DNA from: Myxococcales bacterium 68-20
GTDB lineage: Bacteria; Myxococcota_A; Polyangia; Polyangiales; Polyangiaceae
Direction: 5' to 3'
DNA length: 64,000 nt
Assembly (NCBI GenBank): GCA_001899635.1
Contig: MKVQ01000043.1
Location: forward strand, 1 to 64,000
In this document: positions 1 to 7,020 of the stretch, in pieces
Layout of the letters: each line of letters opens with the position of its first letter
Position numbering within the stretch: the first letter of the stretch is position 1
Made by a program: the position numbers and the translations under genes
The notes under the pieces: generated by a model
Seen by the model: only the letters and a program-made list of their open reading frames with translations
The model's database searches: none
Told to the model about the DNA's origin: nothing

Positions 1-162
1 GCACCATGGCCGGTCATTGTACAGAAACGGCAGAGCCGCGATTGTGATCGTGCTCTCGCCCCCCCCGGTCCACCTGCATCGAGTGCGAGGAGACCATGCG
101 CGCCCCCCGCGGCAGCGTAGCGCGCTCGGACAACGCGGGGCGGCGTGGGCTAAGCTGGCGGG

Positions 163-1692
163 ATGTTCGAGTCCGCCGAGCTGGGACACACCGTCGAGGA
201 TGCCAAGTACGAGAAGGAAGCGTCGAAGCTGAGGGCCGAGCTCCTCGAAGCGCAATACGAGCTCCTCTCCGACAAGAGCTTCCCGGTCATCGTGCTCGTC
301 AACGGCGTCGACGGCGCGGGCAAGGGCGAGACGGTAAACCTCCTCAATGAATGGCTCGATCCACGCCACGTGCGAACCCGCGCGTTCGGGCCCCCGACGG
401 AGTCGGAGCGGCTCCGCCCCGAGATGTGGCGCTTCTGGCGCTCGCTCCCGCCGAAGGGGAAGATCGGCGTGCTCTTCGGCAGCTGGTACACCAATCCGAT
501 CCTCGGCCGGGTTTTGGATGGCATGTCCGACGGGAAGCTCGCCGCCGATCTCGATCGGGTCCGGACGTTCGAGCAGATGCTCGTCGACGACGGCGCGGTC
601 CTCGTGAAGCTCTGGTTCCACCTCTCCAAGAAGACGCAGAAGAAGCGACTCGTCTCGCTCGAGAAGGACAAGCTCACGCGCTGGCGCGTCACTCCGCAGG
701 ACTGGAAGAACTTCGCGCGCTACGACAGGTTCCGGAGGGTGAGCGAGCACGTCCTCCACGAGACGAGCACCGGCGCAGCGCCCTGGCTCGTCATCGACGG
801 GTCGAACGCGAACTACCGCGCCCTCGCCGTCGGTCGTGCACTCCTCGCCGCGATTAAGGCGCGGCTCGGAGCGGCGCGCGAAGCCGCGAAGCAGAACGGC
901 AAGGCGAACGGGAAGAAGAACGGCGCCAGCGCCATGCCGCCGGCCGCGGTGTCGATGCTCCGGACGCTCGACACCGCCGGCCTCCTGAAGAACCTGCCGT
1001 TCGAGGAGCGCCTCTCGAAGCAGAAGTACGAGGTGAAGATCGTCAAGGCGCAGGCCAAGCTCGGAAGGCTCAGCCGCTCGCCGAAGATGAAGAAGCGCGC
1101 CGTCGTCGTGGTGTTCGAGGGGATGGACGCCGCTGGCAAGGGCGGAGCGATCCGACGCATCACGCAGGCCGTCGACGCACGCCATTACTCGGTGATCCCC
1201 ATCGCGGCTCCGACCGACGAGGAACGCGCGCAGCCCTACCTCTGGCGCTTCTGGAGGCACCTCCCGCGCCTCGGGCAGTTCGCCATCTTCGATCGCTCGT
1301 GGTACGGGCGCGTGCTCGTCGAACGGGTCGAGGGCTTCGCCACCGAAAACGCGTGGTCACGTGCCTACCACGAGATCAACGCGTTCGAGGAAGAGCTCGC
1401 CGACTCCGGCATCGTCATCCTCAAGTTTTGGCTCGCGATCACGAAGGAAGAGCAGATGAAGCGCTTCAAGGAGCGCGAGGCGACGCGCCACAAGCAGTTC
1501 AAGATCACGGCCGAGGACTGGCGCAACCGGCGCAAGTGGGACGATTACGTCGTCGCCGCGAGCGACATGATCGCTCGAACGAGCACGTCGTACGCCCCGT
1601 GGACCGTCCTCGAGGCGAACGACAAGCACCTCGCCCGCGTCCGCGCGATCGACACGCTGAACGCCCGGCTCGACGACGCGCTTCGAGGATGA
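163..1692 (+). CDS. pap: Two-domain polyphosphate kinase 2 (polyphosphate:AMP phosphotransferase type)
   Basis: Cytosolic enzyme of the PPK2 family, predicted to transfer phosphate from polyphosphate to AMP, giving ADP. The 509-residue protein has two tandem PPK2 domains, as in class II PAP enzymes. The first carries a Walker A-like loop GVDGAGKGE at residues 48-56 and the second EGMDAAGKGG at about 318-327. Both are followed by the family pattern of a conserved WRFWR-type helix (RFWRSLPPKGK, RFWRHLPRLGQ), and the second also has FDRSWYGRVLVERVEG. In the first copy the equivalent of the DRSWY segment reads FGSWYTN, so the N-terminal domain may be less active, as is usual when only one PPK2 half is catalytic. 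ATG at 163 is taken as the start. The stop codon is one base before the start of the next gene, so the two are probably co-transcribed. Family assignment is firm; the AMP versus ADP preference is inferred from domain number. Confidence 0.92.
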   Translation: MFESAELGHTVEDAKYEKEASKLRAELLEAQYELLSDKSFPVIVLVNGVDGAGKGETVNLLNEWLDPRHVRTRAFGPPTESERLRPEMWRFWRSLPPKGKIGVLFGSWYTNPILGRVLDGMSDGKLAADLDRVRTFEQMLVDDGAVLVKLWFHLSKKTQKKRLVSLEKDKLTRWRVTPQDWKNFARYDRFRRVSEHVLHETSTGAAPWLVIDGSNANYRALAVGRALLAAIKARLGAAREAAKQNGKANGKKNGASAMPPAAVSMLRTLDTAGLLKNLPFEERLSKQKYEVKIVKAQAKLGRLSRSPKMKKRAVVVVFEGMDAAGKGGAIRRITQAVDARHYSVIPIAAPTDEERAQPYLWRFWRHLPRLGQFAIFDRSWYGRVLVERVEGFATENAWSRAYHEINAFEEELADSGIVILKFWLAITKEEQMKRFKEREATRHKQFKITAEDWRNRRKWDDYVVAASDMIARTSTSYAPWTVLEANDKHLARVRAIDTLNARLDDALRG

Positions 1693-1693
1693 C

Positions 1694-2569
1694 GTGAGCA
1701 TCGACGACGACGAAGCGAAGCCCGACGAGCGGCGCAGCGACGACGCTCGTTCGGAGGCAGAGGAGAGCCTCCCGTTCGACGTCGAGCTCGAGCGGCTGCC
1801 CACGTGGGTTCACGTCTCCTCGGCGCTCGTCATCCTCGTGGGCGTCCTCGTCGCGACGCATCTCGTCCACATGCTCGTCTTCCTGCCGTTCCTGGTGGCG
1901 AGCTCGATCGGCAAGCGCTTCGCCTCGACCGCGAAGCACGTCGTGGTCGAGCCGAGCCGGCTGCTCCTCGGCGAGCGCGAGATCCCGAGGAGCGACGTGC
2001 TCGACGCATGGGCCGACGAGGACGAGGTCGAGCCACGCGCAGCGGTGGCGTTCGGCGAGGCGGTCGAGGTCGCGGTCCTCCACTTCGCGAACCGCGAACA
2101 AGCTCGCCGCTTCAGCGAGGCGCTCGCCACGGATCAGCGCGGGACTGCAACGCACGACGCGACGAACGACAAGCACGTGCTCGTGGTGGGCCACAAGCCC
2201 CGCCCGATCGACATGCTGTCGAGCCTTCGCTTCGTCGCGATCGCGGCAGCGTTCCTCGGCACCGGCTCCACGTTCGGGCTCTTCGTCCTCCTCTTCTTCG
2301 CGCTCGGCGCGTGGAACATCGTGCGGGCGAAGCAGCTCGTCGCGAAGCGCACGGAGCTCGAGATCCGCACGATCCTCGGCGTCGAGGTCCATCCGTACGG
2401 CGAGATCGAGAACGTCGACGTGGACGCAGGCATCATCCAGCTGAAGAGCGGCGCTGAGCTCGACATCCCGCGCTCCACCCTCCGCGACGCCACGCTCGCA
2501 TCCCCGTTGTGGCTCGAGCGCGCCCGCACGCGCGTGCTCACGCGGGTCCGGGCGCAGGCCCGACGCTGA
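1694..2569 (+). CDS. Conserved membrane protein of unknown function
   Basis: I do not recognise the family. The 291-residue protein starts at a GTG one base after the stop of the polyphosphate kinase gene. It has an acidic N-terminus (about 30 residues), a hydrophobic hairpin at about 37-68 and a second pair of hydrophobic segments at about 177-210. The rest is a charged soluble portion of mixed strand and helix pattern (about 75-170 and 215-291). The membrane-soluble-membrane-soluble layout recalls bacterial PH-like membrane proteins, but I see no diagnostic motif. A strong hairpin at 2609-2643 lies after it. Its link to polyphosphate metabolism rests only on adjacency. Confidence 0.7.
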   Translation: MSIDDDEAKPDERRSDDARSEAEESLPFDVELERLPTWVHVSSALVILVGVLVATHLVHMLVFLPFLVASSIGKRFASTAKHVVVEPSRLLLGEREIPRSDVLDAWADEDEVEPRAAVAFGEAVEVAVLHFANREQARRFSEALATDQRGTATHDATNDKHVLVVGHKPRPIDMLSSLRFVAIAAAFLGTGSTFGLFVLLFFALGAWNIVRAKQLVAKRTELEIRTILGVEVHPYGEIENVDVDAGIIQLKSGAELDIPRSTLRDATLASPLWLERARTRVLTRVRAQARR

Positions 2570-2608
2570 GCTCGCGGCCAGCGGCGACTCTTCGGGCTCC
2601 AGACGCAC

Positions 2609-2643
2609 GAAGGGGCAGACGCCGTCGCCGGCGCTGCCCCTTC
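2609..2643. terminator. Hairpin between convergent genes, probable bidirectional terminator
   Basis: Arms GAAGGGGCAG (2609-2618) and CTGCCCCTTC (2634-2643) pair perfectly, and inside them CGCCG (2620-2624) pairs with CGGCG (2629-2633) around a TCGC loop. It sits 40 bases after the plus-strand membrane protein gene and 32 bases past the stop of the minus-strand RRM gene. There is no T-run on either side, so factor-independent termination is inferred from the stem alone. Confidence 0.65.
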
Positions 2644-2674
2644 CGTTTGCGATCTCGTGCCGGTGAGCGAAGTC

Positions 2675-3139
2675 TCAGCGACCGCGCGCGCCGCCGCGGC
2701 CACCGCCGCGACCGCCACGGCCACCGCCGAAGTCGCCGCCGCCGCCGCCGCCACGGCCACCACGGCCACCGAAGTCGCCGCCGCCTCGACCGCCGCCGCC
2801 GAAGCCGCCGCCGCCGAAGCCACCACCACCGCCGCCGAAGCCGCCGCCGCCGCCGCGACCACCGCCGCCGAAGCCGCCGCCGCCGCCGCGCGGACGCTCC
2901 TCGGCCTCGTTCACGCGGATGGCGCGACCGTCGATCATGCTGCCGTTCATCGTCTCGATGGCCTTCTTGGCCAGGTCAGGCGTCGCCATGGTGACGAAGC
3001 CGAAGCCGCGCGACCGGCCGCTCTCGCGGTCCATCACGACATGGGCGTCGGTCACTTCACCCGCGGCAGCGAACGCCTGCCGAAGCGTCTCCGTGTCGGT
3101 TTCGTAGGAGAGGTTTCCCACGTAGAGGCGCGAGCTCAT
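2675..3139 (-). CDS. RRM-domain RNA-binding protein with glycine/arginine-rich tail
   Basis: Predicted single-stranded RNA-binding protein of the small bacterial RRM family (Rbp-like). Starting from ATG at 3139 it has 154 residues. The RRM occupies about 1-80, with RNP2 (LYVGNLSY, about 4-11) and RNP1 (RGFGFVTM, about 43-50) both intact. From about 90 to the end it is almost only Gly, Arg and Phe, with RGG and GGFGG repeats. This tail is encoded by a low-complexity GCC/GCG tract at about 2685-2895. The longer reading frame upstream is rejected because residues before MSSRLYVGNLS do not resemble the family and an AGGA-like ribosome site lies just before 3139. A 10-bp hairpin in the presumed leader (3158-3203) may regulate it. 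RGG tails of this kind promote RNA binding and condensation in other proteins; that role here is inferred. Confidence 0.9.
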   Translation of the reverse strand: MSSRLYVGNLSYETDTETLRQAFAAAGEVTDAHVVMDRESGRSRGFGFVTMATPDLAKKAIETMNGSMIDGRAIRVNEAEERPRGGGGGFGGGGRGGGGGFGGGGGGFGGGGFGGGGRGGGDFGGRGGRGGGGGGDFGGGRGGRGGGRGGARGR

Positions 3140-3157
3140 TCGAATCCTGTTTTCCAA

Positions 3158-3203
3158 CGGCCCACGCAGACACTCGACAAAGGTCCGCCGCCCGCGTGGG
3201 CCG
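3158..3203 (-). promoter_or_regulatory. Long-loop hairpin in the 5-prime leader of the RRM gene
   Basis: CGGCCCACGC (3158-3167) and GCGTGGGCCG (3194-3203) are perfect 10-base inverted repeats separated by 26 bases. On the minus strand they lie about 19-64 bases upstream of the RRM start codon. An RNA hairpin or protein operator is possible. RRM proteins sometimes autoregulate through their leaders, but nothing in the sequence proves it here. Confidence 0.45.
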
Positions 3204-3439
3204 TCCGAGGATCGGGGGGAGGACAATTCGCGGCGACAGCCACCGCACGTTCCACAGTTCGTCTGCGAGTCGTACCCGATTCCCCTCAGAAGCCGAGAGA
3301 GCCTCGTTTCGTGCCCGTGACCAGCCGTGTCGCGCTCCAGTTTAGCAGTACGGCATTTCCCGGCAAGGGCTCGGTAGCGAGACTCAAATGACCATGATTG
3401 TTGACTTTAAGCCCGCTCTTCCGTTTCCCTCGGAGCGTC
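3204..3439. other. Intergenic stretch, no gene seen
   Basis: With the leader hairpin this makes about 300 bases upstream of the RRM gene, extending to the end of the glycosidase remnant. It should hold the RRM promoter. I see no convincing -35/-10 pair and no small reading frame with a ribosome site. Confidence 0.4.
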
Positions 3440-4080
3440 TCACTCGACCGTGATGCGGGCGCCGCGGCTCTCGACGCCCCGACGGTCGAGCACGCTGATG
3501 GCCCACGGTCCAGGCTCGAGCGTGAGCTCCGCCATTGTCCCGGTCGATGAGGTCACACCGACGATGCGCCTCGGCGCGCTCGCGGTAGACGGCGATCGAT
3601 CGCGCGTCGGACGGCAGCCGTGCGACCGGAGTGCTCGACCTTCGGAGCGGGCCCGCGGACGCAAGCGCCACCATCGCGAGCGGCGGCGGCGCAGCCGGCG
3701 TCGCCCAGTGGCTCGTCGCGAGCGCGGTTCGCAGCCCGGCTTGATCGGAGACGAGCGGCTTCGCCGAGAAGAAGATGCTGCCGCCGACGCCGCGCGCCCG
3801 CTCGCCGGCGACGAGCTTCATCTGCGCGTCGTATTCCTCCAGCAAGAAGGCCCCGTCGCTTGGCCTTCGTCGCCTCGTGGCCGGCGAAGATCGAGCGCCC
3901 CGGTCTCGCAGTCGCGATCCCCGCCCACCACGCGACGAGCTTGCCGAAGGCCTGCGCGGTCTGGGTCGTCGGCCAGCAGAGCTGCGACGCGAGGTAGTCG
4001 CCCCATGCCTCGTTCATCCAGCGGACCGGATCGCTATGGAGCACCGCGTAGGCATCGAGCCCGGTGATCTCCGCCGGCAT
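3440..4080 (-). pseudogene. Frameshifted C-terminal remnant of a UPF0748/GHL10-type glycoside hydrolase
   Basis: Three reading frames on the minus strand join into one recognisable family-10-like glycosyl hydrolase C-terminus (UPF0748/GHL10). From 4080 down to about 3860 the frame encodes ITGLDAYAVLHSDPVRWMN and DYLASQLCWP, followed by a WWAGIATAR block. From about 3860 to about 3565 a second frame gives LLEEYDAQMK and GGSIFFSAKPL. From about 3565 to the stop at 3440 a third frame gives IVGVTSSTGTMAEL and a short beta-domain ending ARITVE. These blocks occur in this order in the family. At least two frameshifts are needed; the first lies at a run of Gs (CGACGGGGCC on the minus strand). The N-terminal half of a normal protein (400-500 residues) is missing, cut near 4080. 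Either a decayed gene or, for the frameshifts, a sequencing error at homopolymers. Confidence 0.8.
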
Positions 4081-4159
4081 GATTGTCGACGCCCGCTGCG
4101 CCTGCCGGCAGCAATGCTCAGGTGGACGCCGGTCCTCTTCTGCGCCATGCTCGGCCGCG

Positions 4160-4858
4160 ATGCCTGCGGCTCGTCCGTCTCTGCGTCTCCTCCTCCGCGG
4201 CCTGCTCGCCGCGGCGCCGATCGCGGCCGCGGTCGCGTGCGCGGACAGCACCGCTTCGGAGGCCGGCTCCACCTCGGACGCCGGCAACGGAGCGGACTCC
4301 GCGCGCGACGGCTCCAAGGGCAAGACCGACGGCGGAGACACCGACCCGAAGACGACGTGCGAGATCACGCGCGCGTACGGCGAGGCGTGCGGGAGCGATT
4401 CCGACCTCAACTGCGGCGCCTCGGGCTTCGATGCGTGGTGCGAAGCGAACGACAAGGCGATCAACAGCGAAGCGTTCCGCCGAGCCCAGGCGCTCTGCCT
4501 GACGGAAAGCAACTGCGACGGCGCCAAGCGTCGCGACTGCGAGTACAAGCACTACAACGAGGAGACGCCCACCGCCTCGCAGAAGGCGCTGGTCGCCGCT
4601 TACTGCGAGACGTGCGCCCCGTCGGACGTCGCCGGCTGCACGAAGCGCTCGACGACGTACGATCCCACGAAGGGCATCAAGAGCGTCGACGACATCTTCA
4701 TCGCCGCGTGGGAGCTCACCGACGACATCGTCGACGAGATCAAGACGCAGTGCACCGGCGCCACCGACGCTGGCAGCGACGTTGCCACGTGCGCGAAGAC
4801 CTTCGCCAACTGCGCGGGGGACATCTACCTCGCCCGCCTGCCCGACTGTCCGAAGTAA
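4160..4858 (+). CDS. Putative cysteine-containing lipoprotein
   Basis: Probable exported lipoprotein of 232 residues, function unknown. From ATG 4160 the N-terminus has an Arg-containing n-region, a hydrophobic stretch and the lipobox AAVAC with Cys near residue 24, followed by a Ser/Asp/Gly-rich linker (about 25-60) and a soluble domain with about a dozen cysteines, including CAPSD and CTKRS. Even cysteine number suggests disulfides in the periplasm. The longer reading frame beginning at 4064 is rejected because it overlaps the glycosidase remnant and lacks a signal. It ends 5 bases before the ABC-F gene, so the two may be co-transcribed. This kind of lineage-specific lipoprotein is common in myxobacteria. 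Confidence 0.75.
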   Translation: MPAARPSLRLLLRGLLAAAPIAAAVACADSTASEAGSTSDAGNGADSARDGSKGKTDGGDTDPKTTCEITRAYGEACGSDSDLNCGASGFDAWCEANDKAINSEAFRRAQALCLTESNCDGAKRRDCEYKHYNEETPTASQKALVAAYCETCAPSDVAGCTKRSTTYDPTKGIKSVDDIFIAAWELTDDIVDEIKTQCTGATDAGSDVATCAKTFANCAGDIYLARLPDCPK

Positions 4859-4863
4859 CCTAG

Positions 4864-6798
4864 ATGGCCGTACTCGCTGCACTCGACATCGACAAGGCCT
4901 ATGGCGAGCGAGTCCTGCTCTCCAAGGCGTCCCTCACCATCGACGACGGAGAGCGCGTCGGCGTCGTCGGCCGTAACGGCGCCGGCAAGAGCACCTTCGC
5001 GCGCATCCTCGCCGGTGCCGAGCCTTCCGACGGCGGATCGATCGCGCTCCGGCGCGGGGCGCGCGTGGCGTTCCTCGCCCAGGAGCCGGAGCTCGACGAG
5101 ACACGCACCGTCCGCGCCACGGTCGAGGAAGGCCTCGAGGCCTGGCTCGCCGCGCGCAAGAAGCACGAGGAGATCACGGCTCGCATCGGCGCGGGCGAGA
5201 CGACGGACGCGCTGCTCGCCGAACAGGTCTCGGCCGGCGCGGAGGTCGAGCGCCTCGGCGGCTGGGACCGCTCTCACGAGGTCGAGCGCGTCATCGATCA
5301 CCTCGGTATCGGCGGCGTCATCGAGCGTCCGACGGGGCAGCTCAGCGGAGGTCAGCGCCGCCGCGTCGCGCTCGCGCAGGTGCTCGTCGGCGCGCCCGAC
5401 GTGATGATCCTCGACGAGCCCACGAACCACCTCGACGCCGACACCATCGACTGGCTCGAGCGCTACCTCGCCGAGGAGTTCCGCGGCGCCGTCCTCTTCG
5501 TCACCCACGATCGTTGGCTGCTCGATCGCATCGCCGATCGCACGATCGAGGTCGATCGCGGATCGGTCTACGCCTACGACGGCGGCTACGCTGCGTACCT
5601 CGAGTCGAAGGCCGAGCGCTTCGCGATCGCCGAGCGCACGGAGCGGAACCGCCAGAACTTCCTCCGCACCGAGCTCGAGTGGCTTCGCCGCCAGCCGAAG
5701 GCGCGCGGCACGAAGCAGAAGGCGCGGATCGAGCGGGCCGAAGCCGCGAAGGCCGCGGGCCCGTTGCGTGAGGATGGGCGCGTCGAGCTCTCCGCCGAGG
5801 TCGCCGATGCCGGCCGCAGCATCCTCGACATCCGCGGGCTCGACGTCACGCTCGGCGAGCGTCACCTCGTGAAGGGCCTCGACCTCGCGCTCACGACGGG
5901 CGAGCGCCTCGGCATCCTCGGCCCGAACGGCGCCGGCAAGACGACGCTCCTCCGCGCCATCCTCGCCAGCACCTCCGGCGAGTCTTCCGGAGGCGACCTC
6001 GGCGGCTCGCTCTCGTTCAAGGGCTCGATCGGGCTCGGGCGCCGCGTCCGCGTCGGGTACCTCGATCAGGAGCGCGCCGCGCTCGACGGCGACCTCAGCG
6101 TCTTCGACTGCGTCGCTCGCGCCGTGCCCTCCATCGACAAGGAGCGGATCGATCCGCGGAGCTACCTCGAACGCTTCATGTTCGACACGCACTCCCAGCG
6201 GAAGAAGGTCGCCGCCCTCTCCGGAGGCGAGCGCGCCCGTCTCGCGCTCGCGCGCCTGCTCGCGTCCGCGGCGAACCTGCTCCTCCTCGACGAGCCATCG
6301 AACGACCTCGACACCGACACGCTCTCCGCGCTCGAGGACTTCCTCTCTTCGTACGAGGGCTCGCTCCTCGTCGTCACCCACGATCGCTACCTCCTCGATC
6401 GCGTCACCACCGGGATCCTCTGTTTCGAGGGCGACGGCCGCGTCACCCGTTATGCGGGCGCCTACCAGGCCTACGCCTCGGCGCGCGAGCGCGAGGCGGA
6501 GCAGAAGAAGGCCGCATCGAGCGCCGCACCGAAGGCGGCCGCGAAGACCGAGAAGCCGAAGCCCGGCGGGCTCTCGAAGAACGAGCAGCGCGAGCTCGAC
6601 GGCATCATGGACAAGATCGACGAGGCCGAACAGGCGGCAGCAGCGATCGAGTCCGAGCTCGGCGATCCGACGCTCTACGCGGTGGGCGCCGATCCGACGA
6701 AGGCCACTGCCGTCCAGACGCGACTCGACGAAGCCCGCGCGAAGGTCGCGAAGCTCACCACGCGCTGGGAAGAGCTCGAAGCGAAGAAGGCCGGCTGA
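4864..6798 (+). CDS. uup: ABC-F family ATPase, Uup-like
   Basis: Soluble tandem ATPase of the ABC-F family, whose members act on ribosomes rather than as transporters. The 644-residue protein has two nucleotide-binding domains. Domain one has Walker A GRNGAGKST (36-44), signature LSGGQRRRVALAQ (about 160-172) and Walker B VMILDEPTNHLD (about 180-191). Domain two has GPNGAGKTT (about 356-364), LSGGERARLALARLL (about 453-467) and LLLLDEPSNDLD. An arginine-rich linker with RTELEWLRRQPKARGTKQK joins them. The C-terminal 75 residues form the charged coiled-coil typical of Uup, beginning SKNEQRELDGIMDKIDEAE. That tail favours Uup over EttA. Uup is linked to precise excision and ribosome assembly in Escherichia coli; the role here is by homology. 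Confidence 0.9.
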   Translation: MAVLAALDIDKAYGERVLLSKASLTIDDGERVGVVGRNGAGKSTFARILAGAEPSDGGSIALRRGARVAFLAQEPELDETRTVRATVEEGLEAWLAARKKHEEITARIGAGETTDALLAEQVSAGAEVERLGGWDRSHEVERVIDHLGIGGVIERPTGQLSGGQRRRVALAQVLVGAPDVMILDEPTNHLDADTIDWLERYLAEEFRGAVLFVTHDRWLLDRIADRTIEVDRGSVYAYDGGYAAYLESKAERFAIAERTERNRQNFLRTELEWLRRQPKARGTKQKARIERAEAAKAAGPLREDGRVELSAEVADAGRSILDIRGLDVTLGERHLVKGLDLALTTGERLGILGPNGAGKTTLLRAILASTSGESSGGDLGGSLSFKGSIGLGRRVRVGYLDQERAALDGDLSVFDCVARAVPSIDKERIDPRSYLERFMFDTHSQRKKVAALSGGERARLALARLLASAANLLLLDEPSNDLDTDTLSALEDFLSSYEGSLLVVTHDRYLLDRVTTGILCFEGDGRVTRYAGAYQAYASAREREAEQKKAASSAAPKAAAKTEKPKPGGLSKNEQRELDGIMDKIDEAEQAAAAIESELGDPTLYAVGADPTKATAVQTRLDEARAKVAKLTTRWEELEAKKAG

Positions 6799-6805
6799 CG
6801 CGAAC

Positions 6806-6836
6806 TTGGGGCTCGCGCCCCAACCACCCGCGGTGG
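6806..6836. terminator. Two adjacent hairpins after the ABC-F gene
   Basis: TTGGGGC (6806-6812) pairs with GCCCCAA (6817-6823) around TCGC. It is followed directly by CCACC (6824-6828) pairing with GGTGG (6832-6836) around CGC. The pair begins seven bases after the stop codon of the ABC-F gene and lies in a convergent junction. No T-run follows. Confidence 0.6.
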
Positions 6837-6898
6837 TGCCCCAAGCGCCCGCAGTGGTACGCGTTCGGCGCTCGTTGAATCGAACGCCGTGAAGATCG

Positions 6899-7020
6899 AC
6901 CGGCGCCCTTCGGCCGGCCGATCCTCGCGGCGAAGCTCAATCGGCGCCCTTCGGCCGGCCGATCCTCGCGGCGAAGCTCAATCGGCGCCCTTCGGCCGGC
7001 GATCCTCGCGGCGAGGCTCA
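6899..7020. repeat. Three tandem copies of a 41-bp hairpin-forming unit
   Basis: Copies lie at about 6899-6939, 6940-6980 and 6981-7020 (the last is 40 bp). Each contains ATCGGC...GCCGAT arms around GCCCTTCGGC and so can fold on itself. Copies one and two are nearly identical. The third copy runs into the stop codon of the M4 protease gene (7018-7020), so the array forms the 3-prime end of that gene. The array probably helps to end transcription from both sides. Confidence 0.85.
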
